64,000 bases of DNA from the NCBI GenBank assembly GCA_001931905.2, contig MSJI02000891.1:1-64000 (forward strand), written 5' to 3'. Both the position numbers and the translations under genes were made by a program. Of this stretch, positions 44,177-56,596 are shown in pieces (position 1 is the stretch's first letter; each line of letters starts with the position of its first letter). This DNA comes from Cladosporium sp. IMV 00045 (lineage: Eukaryota > Ascomycota > Dothideomycetes > Cladosporiales > Cladosporiaceae). The notes below the pieces were generated by a model. The model was not told the DNA's origin, searched no databases, and worked only from the letters and a program-made list of their open reading frames with translations.

Positions 44177-45513
44177 ATGGCGGACACCGACAACACATCC
44201 GCGAAGGGCACACCGGATCCGAACGATATCCCTTCTCTTGTGGACCTTTTCCAGCCGCCGACTGAGGTCTTCTGCGAGTTTGGCGATGTCATACTGGTCG
44301 TCGACGATGGATACCACCCCGCCACCAAAATTCGCATCTCCTCCTGCATCCTCGCAACAACAAGCTCAGTTTTTAAGGCACTCTTCAGCGCTAACTTCTC
44401 CGAAGGCAAAGCTCTGCGCAGCCATGCTGGAGGCAATCAACCCACCGAACTCACCATGAGCGACCGCCCGGCGGATATGCGCAAGCTCTGCAAGCTCCTG
44501 CACTTCCGTGACAGTCTTGACCCCATGTCTGCACGCGAGTTCTTCGGGCTCTCGCTCATCATCGACAAATACGACTGCGCTGCTGCCTTGTACCACTTCA
44601 CGCATGGCGTCTTCCAGGGGGTCAAGGATAGCTTGTGTTTAGATGTTAATACCATCATCTACTACATTGCTGCTGCCTACCTCCTTGACGATGCCATGGG
44701 CTTCCAGAAGTTTACTAAGATGCTTGTTCTGCAGTCCCCGACCATGTTCCTCTCCCTCGAAGACGAACGCACGGACGTGCTCCCCTCTGCCATCCTGCGT
44801 AAGTGAAAACCACCTTGCATCTATCAGCCTGAGCCTCGCTAACATTCACAGCGTCCATCCAAACTCAGCGCGCGTACGTGTTCCAAGATCTTGCTCGCCA
44901 GCTGACAATCTTCCTCGAGCACTACACCAACTCTGCCTTCGCGCTGGAGGCCCCCAACTACTCTCGCAAGCTAGCACACCGCCTCGGCCTTCGCAAGCTC
45001 TTGCCCCTCGACTCTGCGACTGCATCTTTGAACGACCGTCTCGAGTGCATCGCCCTCATCTACGTGCCCGTCATGCAATTGGACCCCTATCCCCGCAGTC
45101 AGGCCGACATGCTCCCAAGGGAGTATTGGACCGAGAGTCTGAGGGCCGGATGGAAGGCTTTCGGCTGTAATATGCCCAATCATCCTAACGTCAATCACGA
45201 GGGAGGGGACGATGTGCCGCCCCGCCCAGCCTCTACGGTCTACACAGCACCATACGGTCGGATTGAACCGCCCACCCAGCAGGACCTCCAGAATATCGTC
45301 AACGCAACCCGCGATAAGTGCGCCGGCCTTTGCCTGGACTGCCTTCGCAACAACCCTGCCCCTTGTCGCGTCCCTCACTCTGCGCCGTGGTATGAGCGCG
45401 AGTTGCTCCCCGAAGACATGGGTTGGGCCTTCGACTTGATGGCTGGCATTGACGACGACAGCGATGACTTTGACAACTATAATCCGGATTGGGACGACGC
45501 TCCATGGCACTAA
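44177..45513 (+). CDS. BTB/POZ domain protein, copy 2
   Basis: Exons 44177-44798 and 44852-45513 give 427 aa, four fewer than copy 1 because of changes in the acidic C-terminal tail. The BTB region is well kept (EVFCEFGDVILVV, then KIRISSCILATTSSVFKALF), with several substitutions on what would be strand 2 of the domain. The Cys-rich stretch reads KCAGLCLDCLRNNPAPCRV. Function unknown as for copy 1. Confidence 0.85.
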
Positions 45514-46395
45514 GAACCGACAAACAAGCGCGGTCAACTTCCTAGAAGTGGCCTCAAATCATCCACGATCATTCTGTGTGCGTCTACGGACATTGCAGGC
45601 ATACGCATGGCGTGCCGGTGCAAATTGTCCAGACCACACCTGATTGCTTTGCGGCTCCTCTTCGAGCCCGAGTGCATCACTTTTCCTTATCAAAATTGGA
45701 GTTCTTGTATACCTGGGGGTCATGACGGAGACCTTGCGTTCAAGGATTTGACATGGACCCAGGCACACTTCTTTCCCTTATCAAAATTTTCCTTATCAAA
45801 ATTGGAGTTCTTGTACACCAAGGGATTATGATGGAGACTTTGCGTTCAAGGACTTGACATGAACGGTGAAGGCTTGGAGGAATATCATGAAAATCATCAG
45901 TCAACCTGTTTGGGTCGTAGCTCAAGAATTACTTGTAACTCAGTGTCAAGTAACACAAAAGTACTTGCAGCTTTTTTCACACCTTATGTCTCCGTGACTT
46001 CTCACATCTTTTCAAGACACTGCCACAAAGTGAAGTCAACAGCCGTGAACACGATGTGATACAAGTCCTCGTTATTTGAATGCTTTCATTGAGCGCCGCG
46101 ATGCAACCGCACTGTTTAACAATAATTGCCATGGCGAATCCACGTTATGTTGGTTGGTGACCATGCAAAGTGAGGTTCTGGCTTGGATTCGAACGCGCGC
46201 AGTGAAGTCCAGGTTGACCTCCACGCGACTGCCAAGACCAACTCTCCCCGCTCCTCCCACTGAACCACACCAGCGCAGTCGACTGCCAGAGTCAGAGCAG
46301 AGCCTTCGTCGCAGCACCCCAATCCATTTTGCTCGACTTGCACGCGTGATCCTTCACAGAGAGAGCGCGACCCATACACAAGAGACCTATCGACC
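45514..46395. other. Intergenic with two-unit repeat, copy 2
   Basis: Homolog of 29961-30831. The two repeat units lie at about 45686-45754 and 45793-45860. The reading frame upstream of BRF1 is closed here. Confidence 0.5.
45686..45860 (+). repeat. Imperfect tandem repeat, copy 2
   Basis: Two units with CAAAATTGGAGTTCTTGTA and GCGTTCAAGGA, as in copy 1, but with an extra TTTTCCTTATCAAAA between them. Confidence 0.75.
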
Positions 46396-48780
46396 ATGCC
46401 GCCTCGCCGTATCGCTCCAGGCAGGAGGCCAGCCCTTCCCGGCGGCGGTCGCAAGAAACCGGTGGCCACGCAGGCGAAAGCGAAATGTTGTGACGAGCCC
46501 GACATCCAGGATCGCGACGGCGCCAAAATTTGCACAAACTGCTTTACGCAAATTTCAGAGTCGAACATCGTCGCCGATGTCACTTTCGAGGAGAACGCCA
46601 ACGGCGCCGCCACGGTGCAGGGTGGCTTTATTGGCGAAAATTCGCGCCATGCCAACACGATCAACACCAATGCCTTCCGCCGCATGGGCGGTGGCGAACG
46701 CAACAATATCGAAGAGATCCGTCGTCGCGGCCAGCAGGAGCTGCAGAGTATCTACCCGCGAGTGCCAATCACCGATGTCTTGATCGTCAACCAGGCTCAA
46801 GCAATCTGGACTCTGGCTGCCAACAACAATTTCACTGCTGGACGTACCCTTTCCGAGGTAGTTGGTGCTTGCCTCTATGCTTCATGTCGCAGGAGCGCAG
46901 ACAACGCGGTCCTTTTGATTGACATTGCTGAAGTCATCAAGATCAATGTTTTCAGATTGGGTGAAGTGTACAAAGCCATGTGCAAGGAATTGTACATCGG
47001 CAAAGGCGACCTGCACTTCCAGCACATGATGGACATCGAAAACCTCATCCTCAAATACTGCCGTAGGCTCGAGTTTGGCGACGCCACCAATCAAGTCGCC
47101 GAAGACGCCCTCAAGATCGTCCGTCGGATGAAGCGCGACTGGATTGCCACTGGTCGCCACCCTTCTGGACTTTGCGGTGCATGTATTATCCTTGCCGCTC
47201 GCATGAACAACTTCAGACGAACTGTGCGCGAGGTCGTCTACGTCTCCAAAATCGCCGACATTACTATTGCTAAGCGCATTGAAGAGTTCAGACGCACGAA
47301 GAGTGCTGCACTCACCGTCTCGCAATTTCGCAAGTACGCGGAACGTCTGAAGCACCAGCATGACCCTCCTGCGATTCACGACAGCGAAATGAAATTGAAG
47401 AAGCTCGAGGAAAAGAAGCGCAAACGCCAAGCTGCCGCGAACGAACGTCTTGGTTCACAGGGGCCGATCGTTGTGGATGATCAAATCGAGTCTGGATCCG
47501 AGGCTGGTACACCAGCTCCTCCCACGATCGATGAGTCGCAACAACGTAAACGCCAACGTCTATCAGCACCATCTGCGAACCAAGAAGAGGTCCGCATCGA
47601 CGCCGATGGCTTTGCCATACCTGCACGACCAGTCCCAATTGACCCAGCGTTGATAGAGGTCCAAGAAGAGGAAACCGGAGATAAGCCAGCTCCCAAAAAG
47701 CGTGGGCGTCCAAAAAAGACAGCGCCAGCACCCGTACAGATCAGCGAGGAGGAGCTTTTGGTTGAGAACGAGCTCCAGCAGCAAATCGAAGAGGCGCTCG
47801 ACGATGGTGAAATCAACGAGCAGCGTGATAAGCTTCTCAAAGAGCACGAAGAGGAACGATCTAAGGCAAGTGCTATCGCTCAGCGAGAAATCGACGCTCA
47901 AAAGATTCAAGCCAGTCGTAACGTGAGCGGCATCACCTGGCACAATTCAACAGAACACAACCAGCTGGAATTGGTGACTGCGGAACAGCTTGAGGAAGAA
48001 TTCAAGGACGATCCTGAAGTCGAGAACTGTGTGTTGTCTGGACAAGCTGCGATTGAAAAGGAGAAGATCTGGCTTTACCACAACGAAGACTGGCTACGCG
48101 AGCAGTATGAAAAGGAGCTCCTCAAGAAAATTGCCGCCGCCAAAGGCGCCAACAAGCCAAAAGGTGGCAGGAAGAAGAAGAGCAAAATGGGCGACCCTCT
48201 CCTTACCGCCGCTGGCACGCCTGCAGAAACTCCCGCCGATGCCACTGCTGCAATGTTGGCCAAGCACGCGGGACCAGGATTCTCCAAATTCGTCGACTAC
48301 GAAGCCTTGGGTAAAGTGTACGGCAACGATTCGCGCGCTGGTTCTCAAGCACCCAGTCAAGCTGGTAGTCCATCGCGTGCTGGTACACCCTCAGCCGCAT
48401 CTGGCGTCTCACCGCCGCCTCAAGGCCTGCCATCGCCGGAGCAAAGCCAACAACAGACGGTCGCGGCTGTGGGCGAAAAGCCAGCGCCCGCTCCTGACAT
48501 GATCTCCCCGCCGCAGACTCAGCAACAGCCCGACGCCACCGCCGGCGCTCAGCAGGAGGATGAGACGATGCAAGATGACACGATGCAAGACGACGAGGAC
48601 GAAGAGGAGCCCGAGGAAGAAGACGAGGAAGACTCCCGTCCGCGCTACCCGGGCGGCTACGACGACGACGATGACGACGATTACGGCGACCGCGACTATG
48701 GCGGAGACGACTATGGCGATGATGGTTACGACGATGCCATCAACCCTATGGGTGGCGCAGCGCTCGGGGGAGCATGGTGA
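46396..48780 (+). CDS. BRF1: TFIIIB subunit BRF1, copy 2
   Basis: 794 aa, the same length as copy 1 with about 17 substitutions, mostly in the disordered middle and tail (for example DELQQ to NELQQ and AMISPP to DMISPP). The zinc-ribbon region, both cyclin folds and the IWLYHNEDWLREQ homology block are unchanged. Both copies therefore look functional. Starts at MPPRR in the same context as copy 1. Confidence 0.95.
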   Translation: MPPRRIAPGRRPALPGGGRKKPVATQAKAKCCDEPDIQDRDGAKICTNCFTQISESNIVADVTFEENANGAATVQGGFIGENSRHANTINTNAFRRMGGGERNNIEEIRRRGQQELQSIYPRVPITDVLIVNQAQAIWTLAANNNFTAGRTLSEVVGACLYASCRRSADNAVLLIDIAEVIKINVFRLGEVYKAMCKELYIGKGDLHFQHMMDIENLILKYCRRLEFGDATNQVAEDALKIVRRMKRDWIATGRHPSGLCGACIILAARMNNFRRTVREVVYVSKIADITIAKRIEEFRRTKSAALTVSQFRKYAERLKHQHDPPAIHDSEMKLKKLEEKKRKRQAAANERLGSQGPIVVDDQIESGSEAGTPAPPTIDESQQRKRQRLSAPSANQEEVRIDADGFAIPARPVPIDPALIEVQEEETGDKPAPKKRGRPKKTAPAPVQISEEELLVENELQQQIEEALDDGEINEQRDKLLKEHEEERSKASAIAQREIDAQKIQASRNVSGITWHNSTEHNQLELVTAEQLEEEFKDDPEVENCVLSGQAAIEKEKIWLYHNEDWLREQYEKELLKKIAAAKGANKPKGGRKKKSKMGDPLLTAAGTPAETPADATAAMLAKHAGPGFSKFVDYEALGKVYGNDSRAGSQAPSQAGSPSRAGTPSAASGVSPPPQGLPSPEQSQQQTVAAVGEKPAPAPDMISPPQTQQQPDATAGAQQEDETMQDDTMQDDEDEEEPEEEDEEDSRPRYPGGYDDDDDDDYGDRDYGGDDYGDDGYDDAINPMGGAALGGAW

Positions 48781-48886
48781 GGTATGTACTTTTTTTCCGT
48801 TCGTTGTTTCTTTCTTATCCCATGCGATCGGTGGGGGGACATGGTGCGGTAGATGCGTGTGTTATTTGTTCGTTGTGCCTTTTTTG

Positions 48887-48980
48887 ATACCAGGTGATGG
48901 GGAAATACCAGGCGATTGGGAGAAATACCAGGCGATTGGGAGAAATACCAGGCGATTGGGAGAAATACCAGGCTGTGAGG
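48887..48980 (+). repeat. Minisatellite, 20-bp unit
   Basis: Three identical units AGAAATACCAGGCGATTGGG in a row, flanked by one diverged unit on each side. More uniform than the array in copy 1, suggesting recent expansion or homogenisation. Confidence 0.9.
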
Positions 48981-49393
48981 AGAAATGAACTACACTTGCG
49001 TGGGTTTCAGGTTGGGTTTTGATGCGAGCAGAGCACGCGGATGGAGGTTTTGATGCAAGAGAAGAGCATGCGGATGGAGGTCAATTGACTCCAACTCATC
49101 GGCCAATGGACTTCAGATAGGTACCTTGATAAACACCAGTAACACTACTGTATACTGCTGGATGAATGGACTTGCCCGAATCCAAATCACTCCTGTCGTG
49201 TTTTCGATCGACTGCACGTCCGGCTTCATGCATATGCGCCTTTCCTATCCTTGTTTTGAGCGATATACAATACACCTCTATAGGCAGATACCCGAGGACA
49301 AGAATAAACAGAACAGTCTCAAGTCGCACCAACGCACGTCCCTCCATCACCCGTTGAGGAGAGAGCAAACGATGGATGGTCGCAGAGAATCGG

Positions 49394-49480
49394 TTCAGCT
49401 CGGACGGCGTCTCCGCAAGCCCGTCACCGACGCCCGTCATCAATCGACTCGATCGCCCCGTCCGAGCTCAAGCTTGAGCT
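49394..49480. promoter_or_regulatory. Inverted repeat plus palindrome, copy 2
   Basis: The 11-bp stem arms and the palindrome AGCTCAAGCTTGAGCT (49465-49480) match copy 1. The loop has lost three bases while the arms are unchanged. Confidence 0.5.
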
Positions 49481-49745
49481 TTTGCGTGCGATGATGCGCG
49501 ACCGAGGAGCAGCAAGCAGATAGAGCAGCGCGCGCGCAAAGACAGAGTGAGTGAGTGAGTATTGCGCGCGCCCTCGGTCTCCCAGCCGCACGTGTGTCGC
49601 CCTTCTCTTTGCCCAGCAACCAGCCTTGCCTTACGTTGTTATACCCTGCCCTTCCTCTCTTCTGTTCCTCTCTCTCTCTCTCTCTTTTCTTTTCCAATCT
49701 CTATCCACATCACTCTTAAATCCCACAACCAACACACACATCAAA

Positions 49746-50555
49746 ATGTCCACCCGCAGCAGTGCGCGCAAGAGAAAGCAGGAAGACGAAGAGCCCGAAG
49801 AGCTCGTCGAGCTGCCGGAGGGAAGCGATGAGGAGAGCGAAGAGGAGTAAGTCATGTCGTCGTCCGCCCACCCCGTCAATGCGCCATCGTCGCGCGCCAT
49901 TTGCGACCATCAGCGCATACGTGCGCATGCAGCTCTCGATGGGCGCATTGACAACCTATAACCCCGCGCCTATCCCTGAGGGAATCCCTTGCTAATGTGC
50001 CCTCTCTTCCCGCACAGATACGTTTCCGAAGGCGACGATGCCGGCGCGGCCAGCGATGACGACGAGGACGACGACGCCGCTGAGGAGGAAGAGGAGGTAG
50101 AAGAGGAAGAAGGCGGCGACGCCGCTGCGGAGCGTAAGTCTACATCGTTTGGACGTCCACGTGACGAGACTGCTAGATATGGACGTGGCTAACGCGGATA
50201 CCTCCCGCCAACAGCACCCAAAGCCAAGAAGCGCAAGACCGAGCAGCCGGAGGAAGTCGGCGACGACGCTGAGGATGTCGAGGCCGAAGCCGAGGACGAG
50301 GTCGAGGGCAAGGAGCTCGAGGATGATGCTGAGGAGGCTGAGGGCGATGATGACGAGGGTGACGAGGATGTGAGTTTACCTTTTCCCATACTCAATTGTT
50401 ATGTCCGCCTAGGGATGTGATTGCTAACGTGCGATTTTCTCTATAAGGCCGAAGACACCGCCAAGAGCGGTGGTCCTGCTGCTGCTGCTAAGGCGGCGAA
50501 GGAGAGGGACGTCCCTAAGGAGTCGGATCTCAAGGAGGTCGACGAGGCTGAGTAA
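49746..50555 (+). CDS. Acidic nuclear protein, copy 2
   Basis: Exons 49746-49846, 50018-50133, 50215-50369 and 50448-50555, 159 aa. Exon lengths equal copy 1 exactly. The basic KAKKRKTE motif and Asp/Glu runs are kept; the end reads AAAKAAKERDVPKESDLKEV. Introns have drifted (first intron 171 nt) but keep GTAAGT donors and AG acceptors. No domain recognised. Confidence 0.75.
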
Positions 50556-51534
50556 CGAGATACGATCAAGTCTCATGAAGGGCTGTCCTCGAGGACGTAT
50601 TGAAGATCTTCTTCGCGATGTCAAACGCTGTATTCATAGATGAAATTTTTGGAATGATTAAAAGAACGTAATGTTGCTTGAAACACGACTCAGGGCTTGT
50701 CTAGTTACCGCCTGTCTATTGTCTTCGTCTTGAAAGGATTACTGTAAACAGAGACATGTCTGCTGGACCTTTAGAATGACTGCGCTTTCTCCGTCGGCGC
50801 ATCCATTTCCCTCTGCAGTCTATCCAGATATTGGGACCGTCTTGTGCGCGAGTACACAAGGTGGTGCATCTTTACAAAGAGGAGCCACACATCCGACTTC
50901 ATCGGCAATAGGGGCATATGAGAAGTCCAGGTCCTAAATTGAATGCTTTAAGTACACGTATGGCTGGCACGTCAATGAACGCAATGGGTTGGGTTCAATT
51001 TTCAACAGCAGGCTTCATTGAGAGTGTCATGACCTAGATGTCACCGTCACTTTCTATGCGTAAGTACAATGGCATCCCAAGGACCACCGACAAAGCAAAG
51101 GCGAGAAAGAGTTCAAAGGCGAGGGTGTGGCGCGCCCGATTCTAGCCTAGCGTGGTCCTCTTTGACTGTCTGACAGCTGCGAGGCACAACTCTGACAAAC
51201 GTCTCCTTTCCAAACATCGCAGGACAGCACATGATGCAATCCAGAAATTTCTTCAGAAGAGGCCTCGCAAGCCCATCCCAAAAATCTCCCTGAGATGCCG
51301 GTCCCAATGGCCCACTCTGGCCGATCCAGATCCAAGCCCTCGCAATGAAAGAACGGGTGGGAGGGAGGGATGATGACGTTTGTTTCCTCAAGTGACGTAA
51401 CATTCAACGCCCTTTCATGTTTACTTCTTTATCCCGGCAGCACATCCTCCAGAAAATTAATATACGACCGAACGCCTGGGAACTGCAACTTTAATCGCAT
51501 TCAAGGACACTCGACGGACGATTTTGCAACAATC
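50556..51534. other. Intergenic with CRE-like pair, copy 2
   Basis: Homolog of 35031-36044. TGACGT at 51374-51379 and 51393-51398. No gene. Confidence 0.5.
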
Positions 51535-53651
51535 ATGGCCGACAATTCCGGCGTCGCGTACAAGGATCTGCTGCCAGTGCCGGACCCCGAAGCCATCAGT
51601 GATCCAGCAAAGGAAGAAACGGCGCGAGCAATTCACGATGGTGCCACTGCGAGCCACGAGCTGGCGACTTCCCCCACAGAACAGACGGGTCTGGTGCAGC
51701 AGGACCATGACGAAGAAGTGAAGGATCTGGGCTGGAATGAGCCCAAAGAAGCCATCCCTGCGCCGTTGGTGGGCGGGATGGACAATGAGGATCTCTGGGT
51801 GTTGGTCCGTCGCTTTGATAAGGTAAGATTTCCATATGTCGCGAATGTTTAGGATGAGTTGGAATCTCACTGGCTTTTTTCCAGCAAATGTACCATGTGA
51901 AGGAATACCCACACCCGGTTCCGAATAATCTCGATCTCAACATTGCCGACGAAGATGAGTTCTCGCCTGATAAGCTTCGCGCCAGCATTGAGCGACTGTA
52001 CATGACCGTCGGCATTGGTCTTATGGGAGCTGGAAAGCAGATCATGAGACTTCGCTCCTGGCGCGAGACGAGAAGAACGGCCTGGTTCTGTACAGCCTAC
52101 TTCGTAGCCTGGGTTTTCGACATGATCATGCCGCTCATGGTCACCACCCTAATCACTCTGATCGTTTACCCTCCCTCCAGAGATCTTCTGTTCCCTCCTG
52201 CTCCATTGGCGCTTGTTTCGGCAAGTACTGGTGGTGTACAAAAACCCAAGGCTGGCGTGTTAGGCTCTACCGATAGCGCGACTGGCGCACCGGAGAACCA
52301 CAAAGGCGAGGCTGTCGAAGCGGAAGCGACCAACTTCGTCAACAGTATCGCATCAGTCGCTCTCAGCTCTGCCTCCGGAAAGCACCCTCAAAGCGAACCT
52401 CCTTCACAGGAAGAGGCTGGCGCTCCCAATGATAGTGTGCCTGATCCCACAGCCGTTGCCGTCGGTGCGAGCACCGCAAGAGCAAAGCAGGACGGTGCAA
52501 ACGAAAAGCACGACAAATCGAAGGTACCCATGGAGACGGCGATGTGGAATGGCATGAGGCCTATCATGCATGCTATTGGCGATGTTAACGACACCTGGGA
52601 ACGTTTTGGTAACGCCCTGTCCCCGACGCCTCCTTTCCCACGCGAGCTTTATCGCTTGAGATTGGCGGCTGTCGTCGTTCCTCTGCTTGCTGCATCGATC
52701 TTTATCACAAGCTACATGGTCGTCAAGGGTCTTACTTTCGGCATCGGATTCGGTTTCTTCGGCGATCCCATCATTCAGCCTGGAATCAAGTGGCTCAACT
52801 CAACTTACCCGAACTGGCAGAAGCTGCTTGAGCTTCGCAACACGCTCCTCAAAGGCGTCCCCACCAATGCTCAACTCACGATCACTCTTCTCCGTATTGG
52901 CGAGGTCAACAAGGCTCCTCTTCCTCCACCACCCTCCGCCGGACAACCGCCTCCAGACGAGCCCGCCGAAATCACGGATGAGCACTTACGCACTGCGGGC
53001 GCTGACGAGCCTCTGAACGCGACGCCAGAAGAATTGAAGGCAGCAATGGAGCATGATCCTAACACTGCACACGAGCACAGCGGCAGCGACGTTGCCGCTT
53101 CCAAAGAGAAGCCCCACGGCAAAAAGGGACACCGCGTGCTCGGCGCATTCAAGTCAGGTGTCAAAGGTGCTGTCTCTTCCGCTCTTGGTGCAGACCATCT
53201 GAAGGCAAAGGCGGGCTCTTCGCACGCCAAGCAACGCCTCGGTGTCGTGCCTCGGGACCCAAAATCCGACGTGTCAGGTCCCTCCGATTTCAAATGTCGG
53301 TACCACGGTCAGAAAGGATATACCTACATTGCCACCAAGTCCACTATCCCCTGTGTTGCATTCAGCATGGACAAGAAGATTGGTACGGATGGCACGACTG
53401 GCAGAGATGAGCGTGAGTTGCATCCGGTCTGGAGCGTTCCTATCGGCGATATCAAGGAATTGAAGAAGATTGGTGGCTTGGGTTGGAAGGCGAAGCTGGT
53501 CGTTGGTTGGGCTCTGGACAGAGAGGTTGCTGACGGCTTGGAGATCGTGGACAAGCTTGGTAACCACTTCGTTGTCACTGCCATGGTGTTGAGAGACGAG
53601 CTGTTCAATCGCCTTGTGGCGATGGGTGGCCAGAAGTGGGAGGCCTGGTAA
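51535..53651 (+). CDS. DUF3292-like integral membrane protein, copy 2
   Basis: Exons 51535-51822 and 51885-53651, 684 aa. Membrane segments, FGIGFGFFGDPIIQPGIKWL and the Cys-bracketed C-terminal segment are as in copy 1. Changes are conservative (for example WIFDM to WVFDM and SIFVTSY to SIFITSY). The frame is fully open, so both copies look under purifying selection. Confidence 0.85.
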
Positions 53652-54089
53652 GCACAGATCGGCAGCGTTGGCATTAGCATCGGCATCAGCACGATAGGAT
53701 GAGCATTTGGGGTGTTTGCATTCTCACCTACATGAAAGGACGAGGGGATGCGGGCTTGTTATGATCACGAGATACATGAGAATGACAGACAACTGTTTCT
53801 AATGAATACACGTGATGCTTGAAAGGCGAGCCGACTTGGAACCCCTCTTTTTTATACCTCTGGATAAGCAACTTTATTTCGTTTCAACCACTTCGAAGCC
53901 GTGAAGTAAGTCTCTCCTCTCCCACTCCACTATTTCGAGATATAACGTATTCAACAAAAACAGAAGTAGTAAATTCGCGCATCAGTCCACTGCCATGCCC
54001 CCCTCTCCACTCGCAGGTCCATCCAAGTCCTTCTTCTGCATCGCTTCCAACCCACACTTCGCCATGGACACTTTCTCTTCTCCCTTCAC
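53652..54089. other. Intergenic, nothing seen
   Basis: Homolog of 38156-38593. Confidence 0.4.
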
Positions 54090-55428
54090 ATGTCGTCGCT
54101 GAAGTCGAAACAGGTGGCCGCCATCTTCTTTCGCGGGCCTCTGCTCGTTCTGGGCCAGCATCCGATCGAACACACGTCGCTATCGGACATCTCTGCCACC
54201 ATCATTCAGGCCATCCGTCGCTACCTTACAATGTCTATCAACACGACTTTCACGTGCGCACTCCGCCCCGCCACGAATAAACCTAACGACGATGTCGCCC
54301 GTCACGACAGCGTTACCTTGGGAGCAGCTTCAGGCTACAATAAGTTCCCGATCCATGAACCATTAGTAACTACGACCCAAGAGATGGACCATAATGACCT
54401 CACCTCTGACTTTCTCGATACTCAGACTCCCGTCGCACCTCAGACCTCTCCCAAGGACAGTGTATTCGGCACTCCTGAGCTCTTCCACAAGATCCTGGCA
54501 GAACTCGGTCCTCTCCCGCTACGCAACGCCATGCTAGTCAGCAGACACTTCCACATCGCCATCGCGCCGGAAACAGCAAGTCCCCAAGTCAAGAAAGCCC
54601 TAGGCATCGCGCACCACAAGAGAGCATACAAACTCACCCCCGCAGAGATCATTGGATTCACCATCCCTTTCGAAGTTGACTACGCTCGTCCGAGTGAATA
54701 CCTGAACGTCAGCATCGGCGAAAAGAAGCCGCCGCGACAAGGGCCCGTCCCCTGCCTCTACATCAAACCTTACGTCGGGTCGGTGATCATGTACGAGGCA
54801 CAGGGCACTTTCATGAATATCAACCTCAGCCTGATCGCCTCCGAGGTATCCAAGGAGTACAACATGGTGTACAACAAGGGCGTGATACGCAATCACTTCG
54901 ACGGCAAGGGGAAACTCGATTACATCGACCCCATTCGTCAAAGCTGGGGCGCCATCAAGATTCTGAAGGAGGCTATGGAAGTCCGCGTCACCGTCGAGGT
55001 CGACTACAGAGCTGCCATGGGCCAGGCGGCGCATCCTTATGGGCTTTGCTCGTTGCCCAATTGCCAGATTGGAAGGCATGGTCAGCAGAGGGTGAGTGAT
55101 CACTTCCCGTGAACATATCAATAGACCTGTAGCTTGCTGACTCTCTTCACTTCCGACAGTGCACCATGATCCTCTCACCCGAGCACGCGACTCTCAAAAA
55201 CCTGGTCCATTTCCTCAACGACCTGGAGTTGGATGTCAATATGTCAGTCCGTGCGATCGAGGCGATGACGCGCAGGCATCGCCTGTCGTATCCGAGACAC
55301 GAGATCTGGGTTGGTAAGTGATTTTATCGATGGAGTTATTGCTCGAACAATTCCGATCTACTGACACAATTCTAGGCCACAACGCTTCCACACCTCCACT
55401 GCTTCGAGGAACCTGGCACTCGTTGTGA
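54090..55428 (+). CDS. F-box-like protein, copy 2
   Basis: Exons 54090-55091, 55160-55313 and 55376-55428, 402 aa. The F-box (VFGTPELFHKILAELGPLPL) is identical to copy 1. Residues 35-115, the stretch around SLIASEVSKEYNMVYNKG and the second and third exons differ strongly (last exon ends LLRGTWHSL against LRRWRGRW). Of all pairs in the window this one is the most diverged. Confidence 0.75.
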
Positions 55429-56596
55429 ACAACAAGGTTTCAAGCGGTAGAGGGTATTGATGCAACACTGCCTCATCGATCGAACAAGTTTGCCTTCATT
55501 TGAACGATTCTACGGTAAACCGGGACTGCCCCTACTGCGCCTCACCACGTCAATCAACTGGGTATCGACAGGAATGATTGCACTCATTCTCCAATTCTAC
55601 CCTGCCATCAACTATCGATATCTGGGCACCGTTCAAGACACGGCATTCACCCAAAAACAAAAGTTTCTGGGAAACTGTTCAGCCTGACACTAAGGTATTC
55701 AGAATGATGCAGAAAATACGAGAAGTACACAAATCCAAATCCAAATTCAAAAAGTAAAAAAAAAAAAGAGAGCAACAACAAAAAAAAGCAGTTGAAGAAA
55801 AAAGGAACAGATTTCAATCGATCGTTCCGAGATGAATAAAAAGTTTGTCTTTGCAGACGGCCAGGAGTACAGGCAATGAGAGTAACTTGCTGCACTCTCT
55901 GCTTTCTGCTCTTTGACTTTCAGGTTGTCTGGATTTTGATGGATGGATGCTTACTATGCGTCTGTCGATGGAGTTTGAAGTTATTAGACGGAGTCAATTC
56001 GTTGAGGGTCAATTAAATGACGGAATACCAATGCTTGTCTTCTTCTTTTTCCTTCCATCGTTTATCGAATAGATACGCTTACTTTCCAAAGCCCTCGGAG
56101 ACGCGTACTCCCTCGAGATTCGAGAGCGTGCTGTCAATGATTATGGGGGCTTTGTAATGCCGAATTATGCTCTTAGTCTTTTACAGCGAATACCAAGACA
56201 TTCACTAGCAGCAAGATGTTAACTGCTGCCAGTCAGTCCCATGGGCGGTGTTGTCCGTGTCTTTGAAGGCGTAATGAACTGACCGACAACTTCTCGTGAC
56301 TATGATACATCGACGTCTTCTCCCAACTTGCGCCTACATGTACGTGGGCAAGCCTTCGTTTTATCGATACGAGCAGATCATTTCCTCTACATCAGCCACT
56401 TAACGCAAATTCGACAGTCCGCGAGAACACGAGAAACGCCTACATTCCCAGTGCGCGTACTACGCGGGATTTGGCTTATCTTAAGCATGAGACAACATTT
56501 CTGCGTTCTTGGTATAAGATGAGGAGATTCCCATCACCACAACCGTAATCTTACATGTTATTACACTTCGGCGGTCTAACATAAGTATACATACAA
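55429..56596. other. Intergenic with A-rich tract
   Basis: 3' flanks of the F-box (+) and PPR (-) genes. The A-rich tract at about 55725-55805 is the point where copy 1 is cut by the two gaps. No gene seen. Confidence 0.5.

Larger units (their letters stand above)
48781..49745. other. Intergenic, minisatellite and promoter, copy 2
   Basis: Homolog of 33217-34219 with a regular minisatellite, the conserved inverted repeat/palindrome and a longer CT repeat before the ATG at 49746. Confidence 0.55.
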
